A DNA stretch of 64,000 nt from the NCBI RefSeq assembly GCF_900116715.1, contig NZ_FPBM01000005.1, positions 186,001 to 250,000 of the forward strand, given 5' to 3'. A program made the translations under genes and the position numbers. The notes below the pieces were generated by a model. That model ran no database searches, was not told the origin of the DNA, and was given only the letters and a program-made list of their open reading frames with translations. This DNA is from Polaromonas sp. YR568. Its GTDB lineage: Bacteria > Pseudomonadota > Gammaproteobacteria > Burkholderiales > Burkholderiaceae_C. Position 1 is the stretch's first letter. The number at the start of each line of letters is the position of its first letter. Shown piece by piece: positions 35,303 to 43,047 of this stretch.

Positions 35303-36040
35303 ATGTCAGCTACTGTTGCCAACTCTGCCTATAGTTTCACCCTGCGCCAGGTAACGCCGCGTGACGAACTGGTGTTCAAATCCGCCGTGCGCCTGCTGCA
35401 GGGCAAGACCTGCCATCAGTGGATTTACACCGATGATCGCCAGGCTGCCGATCTGGTGGTGCAGGGGGATTGTCTTTCCGACCGGGCGCCGCGCATGGAA
35501 GACCTGATCGCCTGCGATACGCTGCGTATCAGTGCAACGGCGCCGGAGGGTTTTGAGGGCCTGTCGCTGCCGCTTCGCATTGACAAAGTACTGCTCCATC
35601 TCGACAAAGCCGGAAGGCAAATCGACAAACGCGAAGCGGCTCGCAGGCCCGTCGCCCAAACCGCTCTTACCCCGCTGGCGAAAACGAACCAGCATGATCG
35701 AACGCCGACAAACGCGCGAGTAGCGCTCATCCGCTGGCCCGAGGCGGCCCTGCTGCAACGCGATACCCGCTATCTCAAGCTAGCCACCATACTGACTGGC
35801 CAGCCCGCGAGCATCGCCGAGCTTGCCGCTCGCACCCAATTTTCCATCCAGCTTTGCCGGGGTTTTGTCGACGCCCTCAAAGCCTGCCAGCTGGTGCGCG
35901 TGCTGGACGACCAACGCAAGCTGAAGATGCCCGCGCAAACCTCTACCGATAGCCGTAAACCGGCATCTCCCCCGCCGGGGCTGGTCGCCCGCATTCGCTC
36001 CCGCCTGGGAATGTTCACCGGATCTGCGGTACCGAAATGA
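35303..36040 (+). CDS. Uncharacterised first gene of the GTPase/roadblock operon
   Basis: A 245-residue cytoplasmic protein with no signal peptide or membrane segment. The first 110 residues are an alpha/beta region (FTLRQVTPRDELVFKSAVRLL, TCHQWIYTDDRQAADLVVQG). A middle helical part (about 150-205; YLKLATILTGQPASIAELAARTQFSIQLCRGFVDALKACQLV) looks like a winged-helix or DprA-like fold, so DNA or protein binding is possible. The family is not recognised. The stop overlaps the GTPase start (ATGA at 36037-36040), so it is made together with the GTPase and may be its effector or adaptor. Confidence 0.7.
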   Translation: MSATVANSAYSFTLRQVTPRDELVFKSAVRLLQGKTCHQWIYTDDRQAADLVVQGDCLSDRAPRMEDLIACDTLRISATAPEGFEGLSLPLRIDKVLLHLDKAGRQIDKREAARRPVAQTALTPLAKTNQHDRTPTNARVALIRWPEAALLQRDTRYLKLATILTGQPASIAELAARTQFSIQLCRGFVDALKACQLVRVLDDQRKLKMPAQTSTDSRKPASPPPGLVARIRSRLGMFTGSAVPK

Positions 36041-36627
36041 CCGAATACAAAATATTGCTCACCGGCACGACCGGGGCTGGGAAGACAACAGCGATCGCGG
36101 CTATCAGCGAGACCGCGCCGGTCCGCACCGATGTGCGCAACAACGACCGCGCCTTCGCCAAGGCCACCACCACCGTGGGGCTGGACTACGGCGAGCTCAC
36201 GCTCGACAACGGCGACAAGCTGCGGCTTTACGGCACGCCCGGACAGGAGCGCTTTCACTTCATGTGGAGCATCCTGGCCAGGGGTGCGCTGGGGCTGGTC
36301 GTGCTTATCGACAACACCCGGCCCGACCCGCTGGCCGACCTCGCGGTCTACCTCAAGGGTTTCAACAGCCTTATCCACGAGACCGCCTGCGTCGTAGGCA
36401 TCGGCCGCATGGATACCCACCCGCAGCCCGACCTGGGTGCTTATTCCGAGGCCTTGCATTGCGCAGGTGTGCTTTGCCCGCTGGTGCCGGTAGATGTGCG
36501 CGATCAGTCCCAGGTGCTGATGCTGATGGACCTGCTGCTGACCCAGTTTGAAAGCAAGCTGCAGGCCCCCTTGCCTGAAATCGCGGTGCAGCTGCATGAC
36601 TCCGGCCCTTCACCTCTTTCTACTTGA
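36037..36627 (+). CDS. Ras-like small GTPase, MglA-related
   Basis: A 196-residue small GTPase. Walker A is GTTGAGKTT (about 10-18), switch I carries the Thr-rich AKATTTVGLDYG, and switch II is YGTPGQERFHFMW. The G4 motif is atypical: where NKxD is expected the protein has GIGRMD. This matches the bacterial COG2229/MglA-like group rather than Ras proper. Such GTPases work with roadblock proteins as activators (MglA-MglB set polarity and type IV pilus use in Myxococcus). Three roadblock-like genes follow directly, which supports this role here. Confidence 0.82.
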   Translation: MTEYKILLTGTTGAGKTTAIAAISETAPVRTDVRNNDRAFAKATTTVGLDYGELTLDNGDKLRLYGTPGQERFHFMWSILARGALGLVVLIDNTRPDPLADLAVYLKGFNSLIHETACVVGIGRMDTHPQPDLGAYSEALHCAGVLCPLVPVDVRDQSQVLMLMDLLLTQFESKLQAPLPEIAVQLHDSGPSPLST

Positions 36628-36637
36628 ATGCTTCACC

Positions 36638-37027
36638 ATGAATCTGTCGCCGCACTTGACCTTGCTTGCTGAAAAGACACTCGAAACCCTGATGGAACAG
36701 GTGCGGGGCGCTGTCTCGGCCGTGCTCTCTACCGCTGACGGCTTTGATGTCGCCTCGCGTGCCGACGATGCCGCACAGGGTGCACGCCTGGCGGCCATGG
36801 CCAGCTCGATTGCCGCCATCTGCACAGTGATAGGCGAGGAAAGCCAGATCGGCGAGCACCACAGCATCGCCATCGAGTCGAAAACGGGCTATGTGGTGAT
36901 GGTGCATGTGACCCACCCCGCCAACCCCCTGATCCTCAACCTGGTGGCTGACAAGACGGCGGTACTGGCGCAGATGATTTATTTCGCCAAGCAGACGGCT
37001 TCCCAGTTGAGTGAGGCATGGGCGTGA
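36638..37027 (+). CDS. Roadblock/LC7-like protein 1
   Basis: 129 residues from the ATG at 36638, ten bases after the GTPase gene. The pattern is that of a roadblock/LC7 domain: an N-terminal helix (LLAEKTLETLMEQVRGAVSAVLSTADGFDVASR), a strand-turn and long central helix (GARLAAMASSIAAICTVIGEES), then beta strands (SIAIESKTGYVVMVHV). Roadblock dimers bind and regulate small GTPases; MglB is the model. The stop overlaps the start of the next gene by ten bases. Confidence 0.75.
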   Translation: MNLSPHLTLLAEKTLETLMEQVRGAVSAVLSTADGFDVASRADDAAQGARLAAMASSIAAICTVIGEESQIGEHHSIAIESKTGYVVMVHVTHPANPLILNLVADKTAVLAQMIYFAKQTASQLSEAWA

Positions 37028-37398
37028 GTTCATTGGCTGTCGGAGATATCCACGCGCTTGCCGCGTTCGACGGCATCCAGGGCTGTTCGCTGGTGGTGAG
37101 CGAATCGGGCCTGGTGATTCAGGCTGCCGGGGAATTCCCGGACGTTGAGTACCTGAGCGAAGCCGCTGTGGAGTTCTGGCGCGTTTACACCCGCCAGCAC
37201 GAATACTTCGAAGCGCTGGGCAAGCTCAACCTGATCATGATGGCCTTCCAGAAGGGCTGGCTGGCCGTAACCTGGTGCGCCAGCGACCCCACTTTGCTGC
37301 TGGTGGCAGTCGCACGCAGCCAGTCGGTGGACTGGCCCGGCTGGTTACGCCGGGCACGTATGTCTGCCCCGCCTGAGAGGCCTGAAGCAACGAATTGA
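37018..37398 (+). CDS. Roadblock/longin-like protein 2
   Basis: A 126-residue protein that begins inside the preceding gene (ten-base overlap). GIQGCSLVVSESGLVIQAAG and the later LNLIMMAFQKGWLAVTWCAS, DPTLLLVAVARSQS resemble the strand-helix order of a roadblock or longin domain, more divergent than its neighbours. It probably forms a heterodimer with one of the other two roadblock proteins of the operon. The assignment is by context plus weak sequence pattern. Confidence 0.55.
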   Translation: MGVSSLAVGDIHALAAFDGIQGCSLVVSESGLVIQAAGEFPDVEYLSEAAVEFWRVYTRQHEYFEALGKLNLIMMAFQKGWLAVTWCASDPTLLLVAVARSQSVDWPGWLRRARMSAPPERPEATN

Positions 37399-37475
37399 CG
37401 CCTTACAAGGCTCCACAAATTCTGCAGTGCTGCGCAGCTGCTCAATTCTTTTAACAACGCGCGAAGGAAGAACTG

Positions 37476-37835
37476 ATGACTACTATTAAACAATCACTGG
37501 AAGAAATTCTGAGCCTGGACGGCGCCCTCTGTGCCGCTGTCGTCGACTCGTCGAGCGGCATGATCATGGGGCAGATCGGCAGCGGTGTGGACCTGGAAGT
37601 GGCTGCCGCCGGCAATACCGAGGTGGTCCGCGCCAAGCTCAAGACCATGCGTTCGCTAGGTCTGAATGACGTGATCGAGGACATTCTCATCACCCTGGGC
37701 AAGCAATACCACCTGATCCGCCCGATGGCGCGCAACGAAGGCGTGTTCATTTACGCCGTGCTGGAAAAAACCAAGTCCAACCTGGCGCTTGCTCGCCGTA
37801 AGGTTCTGGAGGTCGAGAAAGACTTGTTCATCTGA
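37476..37835 (+). CDS. Roadblock/LC7-like protein 3
   Basis: A 119-residue protein with ribosome-binding site GAAGGAAG. SLEEILSLDGALCAAVVDSSSGMIMGQIGSGVDLEVAAAG, then VIEDILITLGKQYHLIRPM and EGVFIYAVLEKTKSNLALARRKVLEVE, is a clean roadblock/LC7 pattern. The gap of 77 bases to the previous gene is the largest in the operon, so extra control is possible. Presumed regulator of the small GTPase encoded upstream. Confidence 0.75.
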   Translation: MTTIKQSLEEILSLDGALCAAVVDSSSGMIMGQIGSGVDLEVAAAGNTEVVRAKLKTMRSLGLNDVIEDILITLGKQYHLIRPMARNEGVFIYAVLEKTKSNLALARRKVLEVEKDLFI

Positions 37836-37840
37836 TCAGA

Positions 37841-37896
37841 AGCGCCGTAGCGGCAGGTGTACCTACCTCCTGCCGCGCGACAAGGCGCTGCTACGG
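37841..37896. terminator. Nested inverted repeats between convergent genes
   Basis: Inner stem GCGGCAGG (37850-37857) / CCTGCCGC (37869-37876); outer stem AGCGCC (37841-37846) / GGCGCT (37884-37889); and a competing pair CCGTAGC (37845) / GCTACGG (37890). It lies just after the roadblock operon and before the convergent putA stop. There is no U tract, so it may be a Rho-dependent or bidirectional pause structure. Confidence 0.4.
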
Positions 37897-37940
37897 AAGG
37901 CCTGCCAACTACCCCGTTCGGGTTGATGGAGCGGAGGAAA

Positions 37941-40928
37941 TCACCCCCCGCCAGCCAACAAAGCCGCGTTCCCTCCCGCAGCAGTCGTATTCACCGTCAC
38001 CGTCTGCTCGGCACAGAACCGGTAAAGATAATGCGGCCCCCCAGCCTTGGGGCCAGTCCCGGAGAGCCCCTCTCCACCAAACGGTTGCACCCCCACCACC
38101 GCGCCAATCATGTTGCGATTCACATAAATATTGCCCACATGCGCCGCAGCAGCCAGGCCCTGCGCACGTGAATCGATACGGGTCTGTATACCCAGCGTGA
38201 GGCCGTAACCCAGCGCATTGATCTGCGCGATCACCGCTTCCGGGTCTTTCAGATCGCCACTACCCCAGCGCACCACCTGCAATACGGGGCCGAAGATTTC
38301 GTCTTTCACTTCAGCCAGGCTGCGCACCTCATAGGCCGCCGGCGGGATCAGGTTCGCCGTTAAGTCAGAAGCCGCTTGCGCCCGTTCTGCGCGGCTGACA
38401 AGCACTTTTGCGCTTGAACCCAGGCGCTGCAAATGCTTCTGGATGTTGTCATACGCCTCGCGGTCTATCACCGGGCCTACGTCAGTAGCCAGGTCTGCCG
38501 TTTCGCCCACCACCAGCTCCTGGGCCGCGCCCTTGATCATCTCGATCACGTGGTCGGCAATGCCTTCGTGCACGCACAGCAGGCGCAATGCGGAGCAGCG
38601 CTGGCCGGCGCTGCGGAAGGCGCTTTGCACCACCGCGTCGGCCACCTGCTCGGGCAGGGCCGTGCTGTCGACCAGCATGGCGTTGATGCCGCCGGTCTCT
38701 GCGATCAGCGGGACGATGGGGCCGTCTTTCGCGGCCAGCGCGCGGTTGATGATTTTGGCGACCTGGGTGGAGCCGGTGAACACCACGCCGGCGACCAGCG
38801 GCGCGGCCACCAATGCAGCGCCCACGGTCTCGCCGGGGCCGTGGGCCAGTTGCAGCGCGCCTTCGGGCACGCCGGCTTCGTGCAGCAGCTTCACGGCTTC
38901 CAACGCCACACCGGGTGTTTGCTCGGCCGGCTTGGCGATCACCGCATTACCCGTGGCCAGCGCAGCCGCCACCTGGCCGGTGAAGATGGCCAGCGGGAAA
39001 TTCCAGGGGCTGATGCAGACCCACACACCGCGTGCCGTCAGGCGCAGCTCGTTGGTTTCACCGGTCGGGCCGGGCAGCGCCACCGGCTGCATGATGCGTT
39101 CGGCTTCGTTGGCGTAATAGCGCAAGAAGTCCACCGCTTCGCGCACTTCCGACACCGCGTCGCCCCAGGTCTTGAAGGCTTCTTTCACCAGCAGCGCGCA
39201 GAACTTCGGCGTCTGCTGCTCCATCGCATCGGCGGCGCGGCGCAGGATGGCGGCGCGCTCTGCCACCGGCGCCTTGCTCCATTTTTGATAGCTGCTTACG
39301 CCCTTGGTGACTGCCTTGGCGGCCAATTTAGCATCAAACTCTGACACCACAGGCACAGGGGTGGATGCCAGCGCGGCCAGCAGCGGTGCGCGCATGCTTT
39401 GCACCGTCAAATCCAGCCCCAGGCTGTTGGGCCGGCCAGGGCCGTAGAGCGCGGGCGGCAGCGGCAAGGACGATTCCGGCTCCAGGCGCAGCGGCGAGGT
39501 CAGCAGTTCGCCCATGCCCACCGACTCGTCGGCCAGCTGGTGCACAAAGGACGAATTGGCGCCGTTCTCCAGCAGGCGGCGCACCAGGTATGCCAGCAGG
39601 TCGCGGTGCGCACCGACGGGTGCATACACGCGGCAGCTGATCAGCGGGTTCTTCAGCACCTCGCGGAACACGCCCTCGCCCATGCCGTGCAGGCGTTGCA
39701 ACTCAAACGGCACCGCGTTGCGCGACGCCATCTGCAAAATCGCGGCGATGGTCGCGGCGTTGTGGCCGGCAAACTGCGGGTAGATCGCATCGGGCGCGGC
39801 CAGCAGCGCCTGCGCGCAAGCCAGGTAAGACACATCGGTGTGGTGCTTGTGGGTGAACACCGGGTAGTGCGGCAGGCCCATCTCCTGCGCGCGCTTGATC
39901 TCCGAATCCCAGTACGCGCCCTTCACAAGCCGGCACATCAGGCGCAGCTTGTATTTGCGGCCAATGGCGGCGATGTGGCCGATCAACTCCAGCGCGCGGG
40001 TCTGGTAAGCCTGCATGGCCAGGCCAAAGCCCTGCCACTGCGGATGGTGCTGCGCCACCAAAGCGGCCAGCGCTTCAAACACGTCCAGCGACAACTCCAG
40101 CCGGTCAACCTCTTCGGCATCAATCGTGAGGTTGATATTGGCGCGGGCCGACAGCTCGCACAGCCCCCACACGCGCGGCACCAGCTCGGCCATCACGCGC
40201 TCGCGCTGGGCGTCTTCGTAGCGTGGGTGCAGCGCGCTGAGCTTGATGGAGATGCCGTCATTCTTCTCGGTAGCCCCCGTCGGGCTTGCGCCGGCGGCGA
40301 TGGATTGAATCGCGTGGGTGTAGCTGGCCAGGTAGCGCAGCGCGTCGGCGTCGGTGCGCGCGCCTTCGCCCAGCATGTCGTAGCTGAAGCGCAGGTTGGG
40401 AATCTTTTTGCGGGAGTCATCGGCTTCAGCCATGGCATCGGCAATCGTCTGGCCCAGCACAAACTGCCGGCCCAGCAACTGCACCGCGCGCAAGGTGGCC
40501 GCCACCACGGTCCGCGCGCCCAGCTTGCTCATGAGGTTGGGCTGGCCGCCTTCGGGCAAAAACATCTTGGACATAGCAATCGCCGAGGCCGACAGCCGTG
40601 CCATTACGCCGTCACCGGCGCCTTCAAAGTCAGCGCGGCCCAGCTGGTCGGCGGTGAGGGCAATCGCGGTTTCGGCGTCAGGCACACGCAGCAGCGCTTC
40701 AGCCAGCCGCATCAGCGCCAGGCCCTCGGCGCTGGAGATCGGGTATTCCTTGAGCAGGCTTTCCATCGCCCAGAAGGGTGGTGGGTTGTCGCGCACCGCC
40801 TGCACCCAGGGCTGGGCGGAATGCGCCGCCGCCGCCCAGTCCAGCGCGCCGGCCAGGCCTTGCAGGTGGCCGGCCACGATTTCGGATTCAGGGCGATAGG
40901 GGAACGGCAAGCGGGGGGAAACTGACAT
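37941..40928 (-). CDS. putA: Bifunctional proline dehydrogenase / glutamate-semialdehyde dehydrogenase
   Basis: 995 residues from the ATG at 40928, preceded by GGAG at six bases; a GTG at 40952 would add eight residues. Proline dehydrogenase occupies about 90-470 (FSYDMLGEGART, RLMCRLVKGAYWDSEIKRAQ); the aldehyde dehydrogenase about 540-960 has the catalytic AGQRCSALR cysteine and IAETGGINAM glutamate. It oxidises proline to glutamate and channels the intermediate. The N-terminal ribbon-helix-helix DNA-binding domain of E. coli PutA is absent, so regulation falls to another protein, probably the divergent Lrp regulator. A dispersed DNA repeat is built into the linker between the two enzyme domains (39288-39335). 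Confidence 0.95.
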   Translation of the reverse strand: MSVSPRLPFPYRPESEIVAGHLQGLAGALDWAAAAHSAQPWVQAVRDNPPPFWAMESLLKEYPISSAEGLALMRLAEALLRVPDAETAIALTADQLGRADFEGAGDGVMARLSASAIAMSKMFLPEGGQPNLMSKLGARTVVAATLRAVQLLGRQFVLGQTIADAMAEADDSRKKIPNLRFSYDMLGEGARTDADALRYLASYTHAIQSIAAGASPTGATEKNDGISIKLSALHPRYEDAQRERVMAELVPRVWGLCELSARANINLTIDAEEVDRLELSLDVFEALAALVAQHHPQWQGFGLAMQAYQTRALELIGHIAAIGRKYKLRLMCRLVKGAYWDSEIKRAQEMGLPHYPVFTHKHHTDVSYLACAQALLAAPDAIYPQFAGHNAATIAAILQMASRNAVPFELQRLHGMGEGVFREVLKNPLISCRVYAPVGAHRDLLAYLVRRLLENGANSSFVHQLADESVGMGELLTSPLRLEPESSLPLPPALYGPGRPNSLGLDLTVQSMRAPLLAALASTPVPVVSEFDAKLAAKAVTKGVSSYQKWSKAPVAERAAILRRAADAMEQQTPKFCALLVKEAFKTWGDAVSEVREAVDFLRYYANEAERIMQPVALPGPTGETNELRLTARGVWVCISPWNFPLAIFTGQVAAALATGNAVIAKPAEQTPGVALEAVKLLHEAGVPEGALQLAHGPGETVGAALVAAPLVAGVVFTGSTQVAKIINRALAAKDGPIVPLIAETGGINAMLVDSTALPEQVADAVVQSAFRSAGQRCSALRLLCVHEGIADHVIEMIKGAAQELVVGETADLATDVGPVIDREAYDNIQKHLQRLGSSAKVLVSRAERAQAASDLTANLIPPAAYEVRSLAEVKDEIFGPVLQVVRWGSGDLKDPEAVIAQINALGYGLTLGIQTRIDSRAQGLAAAAHVGNIYVNRNMIGAVVGVQPFGGEGLSGTGPKAGGPHYLYRFCAEQTVTVNTTAAGGNAALLAGGG
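39288..39335. repeat. Dispersed repeat unit inside the putA reading frame
   Basis: ATAGCTGCTTACGCCCTTG (39288-39306) is identical to 61290-61308; 14 variable bases later GGCCAATTTAGCATC (39321-39335) matches 13 of 15 bases at 61323-61337, with no gap. On the minus strand the unit is translated as DAKLAAKAVTKGVSSYQ in the PRODH-P5CDH linker. Confidence 0.75.
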
Positions 40929-41050
40929 CAGGGGCTCCATAGAGGGTTTCACGGTGAAAGCGGCTGTTCAGGCGCGGTACGGCGATATTCTCTTGAAGCG
41001 CACCGAATTTCCCGCTAAATTTGCGCCATTAACCGAATAATTCACTAGTC

Positions 41051-41530
41051 ATGTTTGAAGCATCCCCAGAAATTGACCGCATTGACCTGAAAATCCTGAA
41101 TGTTCTGCAGCAGGATGGCCGCATTTCGAACCTGAAGCTGGCAGAAAGCGTGGCGTTGTCGCCAACGGCCGTGCTGGCGCGCGTGCAGCGGCTCACCCGC
41201 GACGGCTACATCCTGGGCTACGAGGCCTTGCTGAACCCGCTCAAGCTGGGCGCGGGGATGATGGTGTTTGTCGAGGTGCTGCTGGACCGCACCACGCCCA
41301 ATGTGTTTGAGGCCTTCAAGGCCGCGGTGCAGGTGCACCACGAAATCACCGAATGCCACATGGTGGCCGGCGGTTTTGACTACCTGCTCAAGACCCGCAT
41401 GGCCGACATGGCGGCCTACCGCTCTTTTGCGGGCACCGTGCTCTGGCAGCTGCCAGGCGTGCGCGAAACCCGCACCTACGCGGTGATGGAAGAGGTGAAA
41501 AATACCACCCGGCTGGCGCTGGGGGTGTGA
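41051..41530 (+). CDS. Lrp/AsnC family regulator, probable PutR
   Basis: A 159-residue Lrp-type regulator. The N-terminal helix-turn-helix (DRIDLKILNVLQQDGRISNLKLAESVALSPTAVLARVQRL) is followed by the RAM ligand-binding domain (VTE-like ITECHMVAGGFDYLLK). Divergent from putA across about 120 bases of AT-rich DNA. Lrp-type PutR proteins activate putA in response to proline; the arrangement and the lack of a DNA-binding domain in this PutA make that role likely here. Confidence 0.88.
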   Translation: MFEASPEIDRIDLKILNVLQQDGRISNLKLAESVALSPTAVLARVQRLTRDGYILGYEALLNPLKLGAGMMVFVEVLLDRTTPNVFEAFKAAVQVHHEITECHMVAGGFDYLLKTRMADMAAYRSFAGTVLWQLPGVRETRTYAVMEEVKNTTRLALGV

Positions 41531-41618
41531 CGGAAGCGTTTTCATTGCAAAGCTACGGCTGCTGGCAATAATGCGAGCTGAATCCCCGTCTTCATTTCAC
41601 ATTCAACAGGAATGCCCC

Positions 41619-42176
41619 ATGAAACACTGCCTCCCCGCCCTCGCCACCTTGACGCTGGCCCTGGCCACCGGCGCTTCTGCCCAGACCACCAAACCGGGCC
41701 TGTGGGAAATCACCAACAAAATGCAGTCCAGCTCCGGTGAGATGGAAAAAGCCATGGCCAACATGGAAAAGCAGCTGGCCAGCATGCCGCCTGAGCAGCG
41801 CAAACAGATGCAGGACATGATGGCCAAACAGGGCATGTCCATGGGGCCCAGCACCGGCGGCGGCATGAACGTGAAGATGTGCATCACCAAGGAAATGGCC
41901 GAGCGCAACGAGTTGCCCCAGCAGCAGCAAGGTGACTGCAAAACCACCCAGTCGCCGCGCAGCGGCAACACCATGAAGTTCTCTTATGTCTGCACCCAGC
42001 CGCCCTCCAGCGGCGAAGGCATGATGACTTTCAACGGCGACACCGCCTACACAATGAAGATGAACACCACGACCACCGTCAAAGGCAAGCCCGAGAAGAT
42101 GACGATGGATGCTTCAGGCAAGTGGCTGTCGGCTGATTGCGGAAACATCAAGCCTATTTCTCCGCCGAAGAAGTAG
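41619..42176 (+). CDS. DUF3617 family exported protein
   Basis: 185 residues from the ATG at 41619 (AGGA upstream). A signal peptide ends near ASAQ (about 19), and the mature protein starts TTKPGLWEITNKMQ, the typical DUF3617 opening. A Met/Gln-rich helical segment (about 35-75) holds many methionines (MANMEKQLASMPPEQRKQMQDMM), and four cysteines lie in the C-terminal beta domain. Members are periplasmic proteins of unknown role in betaproteobacteria. The Met-rich region could bind copper, which is speculation. Confidence 0.8.
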   Translation: MKHCLPALATLTLALATGASAQTTKPGLWEITNKMQSSSGEMEKAMANMEKQLASMPPEQRKQMQDMMAKQGMSMGPSTGGGMNVKMCITKEMAERNELPQQQQGDCKTTQSPRSGNTMKFSYVCTQPPSSGEGMMTFNGDTAYTMKMNTTTTVKGKPEKMTMDASGKWLSADCGNIKPISPPKK

Positions 42177-42260
42177 GCCCCCACGGTCGCTCACTTCGTG
42201 TAGCTCCCTGCCCCCCGAGGGGGCCGCCCGCCCTGCGGCCCGGCAAAGCCGGTTCCGCGG
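42177..42260. repeat. Family-typical intergenic repeat with CCCCC-GA-GGGGG hairpin
   Basis: The stretch CGCTCACTTCGTGTAGCTCC followed by CTGCCCCCCGAGGGGGCCG and GCGGCCCGGCAAAGCC is one I recognise as recurring between genes of Comamonadaceae. Its strong hairpin may act as a bidirectional terminator between the convergent DUF3617 and yggS genes. Confidence 0.55.
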
Positions 42261-42297
42261 CTCATGCTGGGTTGAAGAGCCCTCTTCTAGGTAAGGC

Positions 42298-42999
42298 TCA
42301 CCGCTTGCCGAAAATCGCGGTACCTACTCGCACCATGGTGCTGCCGGAATGAATGGCGGCTTCCAGATCCGCCGTCATGCCCATCGACAGCGTATCCATG
42401 GCCACAGACAGCACGCCCGCAGCATTGATCTCGTCAAAAAGCGCTTTGGTTTTGGCGTGCACCGCGCAGTCCGCATCGAAATCGGCGCCCGGCTCGGGTA
42501 TTGCCATCAGACCGCGCAACACCAGGTTCGGCAGCTGCGAAACCTCTTGCGCCAGCGCCAGAACCTCACCCGGCGCCAGGCCCGACTTGTTGGCGCCGCC
42601 ATCGATATTGACCTGCAGGCAGATTTGCAGCGGCGGCAGGCCGGCCGGCCGCTGCTCGCTCAGGCGCTGGGCGATTTTGAGGCGGTCCACCGACTGCACC
42701 CAGTCAAAATGCTCGGCTACCAGGCGGGTCTTGTTGCTTTGCACCGGGCCTATGCAATGCCACTCCAGCGCCGGCATGCCGGCCTGCGCCCGCAGCGCCA
42801 GGACCTTCTCCACGCCCTCGGCGATGTAGTTTTCGCCAAAGGCGCGCTGGCCGTCCGTGGCGGCGTCGGCCACCGCGTCGGCGCCGAAGGTTTTGGACAC
42901 GGCCAGCAGCCGCACCGTGGCCGGGTTGCGGTTGGCAGCGAAACAGGCCGTGGTTATACGGTCACGGACAAGCTGGAGATTGCGCACAATCGTGGTCAT
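42298..42999 (-). CDS. yggS: YggS family PLP-binding protein (PLPBP)
   Basis: A 233-residue single-domain TIM-barrel PLP protein. LLAVSKTFGADAVADA carries the PLP-binding lysine; FGENYIAEGVEK, WHCIGPVQSNKTRLV and the C-terminal LSMGMTADLEAAIHSGSTMVRVGTAIFG motif (phosphate site) are complete. The protein maintains PLP and amino acid balance and has no known catalytic activity. Divergent from pilT with a 48-base gap, an arrangement frequent in proteobacteria. Confidence 0.95.
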   Translation of the reverse strand: MTTIVRNLQLVRDRITTACFAANRNPATVRLLAVSKTFGADAVADAATDGQRAFGENYIAEGVEKVLALRAQAGMPALEWHCIGPVQSNKTRLVAEHFDWVQSVDRLKIAQRLSEQRPAGLPPLQICLQVNIDGGANKSGLAPGEVLALAQEVSQLPNLVLRGLMAIPEPGADFDADCAVHAKTKALFDEINAAGVLSVAMDTLSMGMTADLEAAIHSGSTMVRVGTAIFGKR

Positions 43000-43047
43000 A
43001 ATCGAACTGTAAGCTTAGTTTAGAAACCATTTTCAGAGGGTCCCGGG

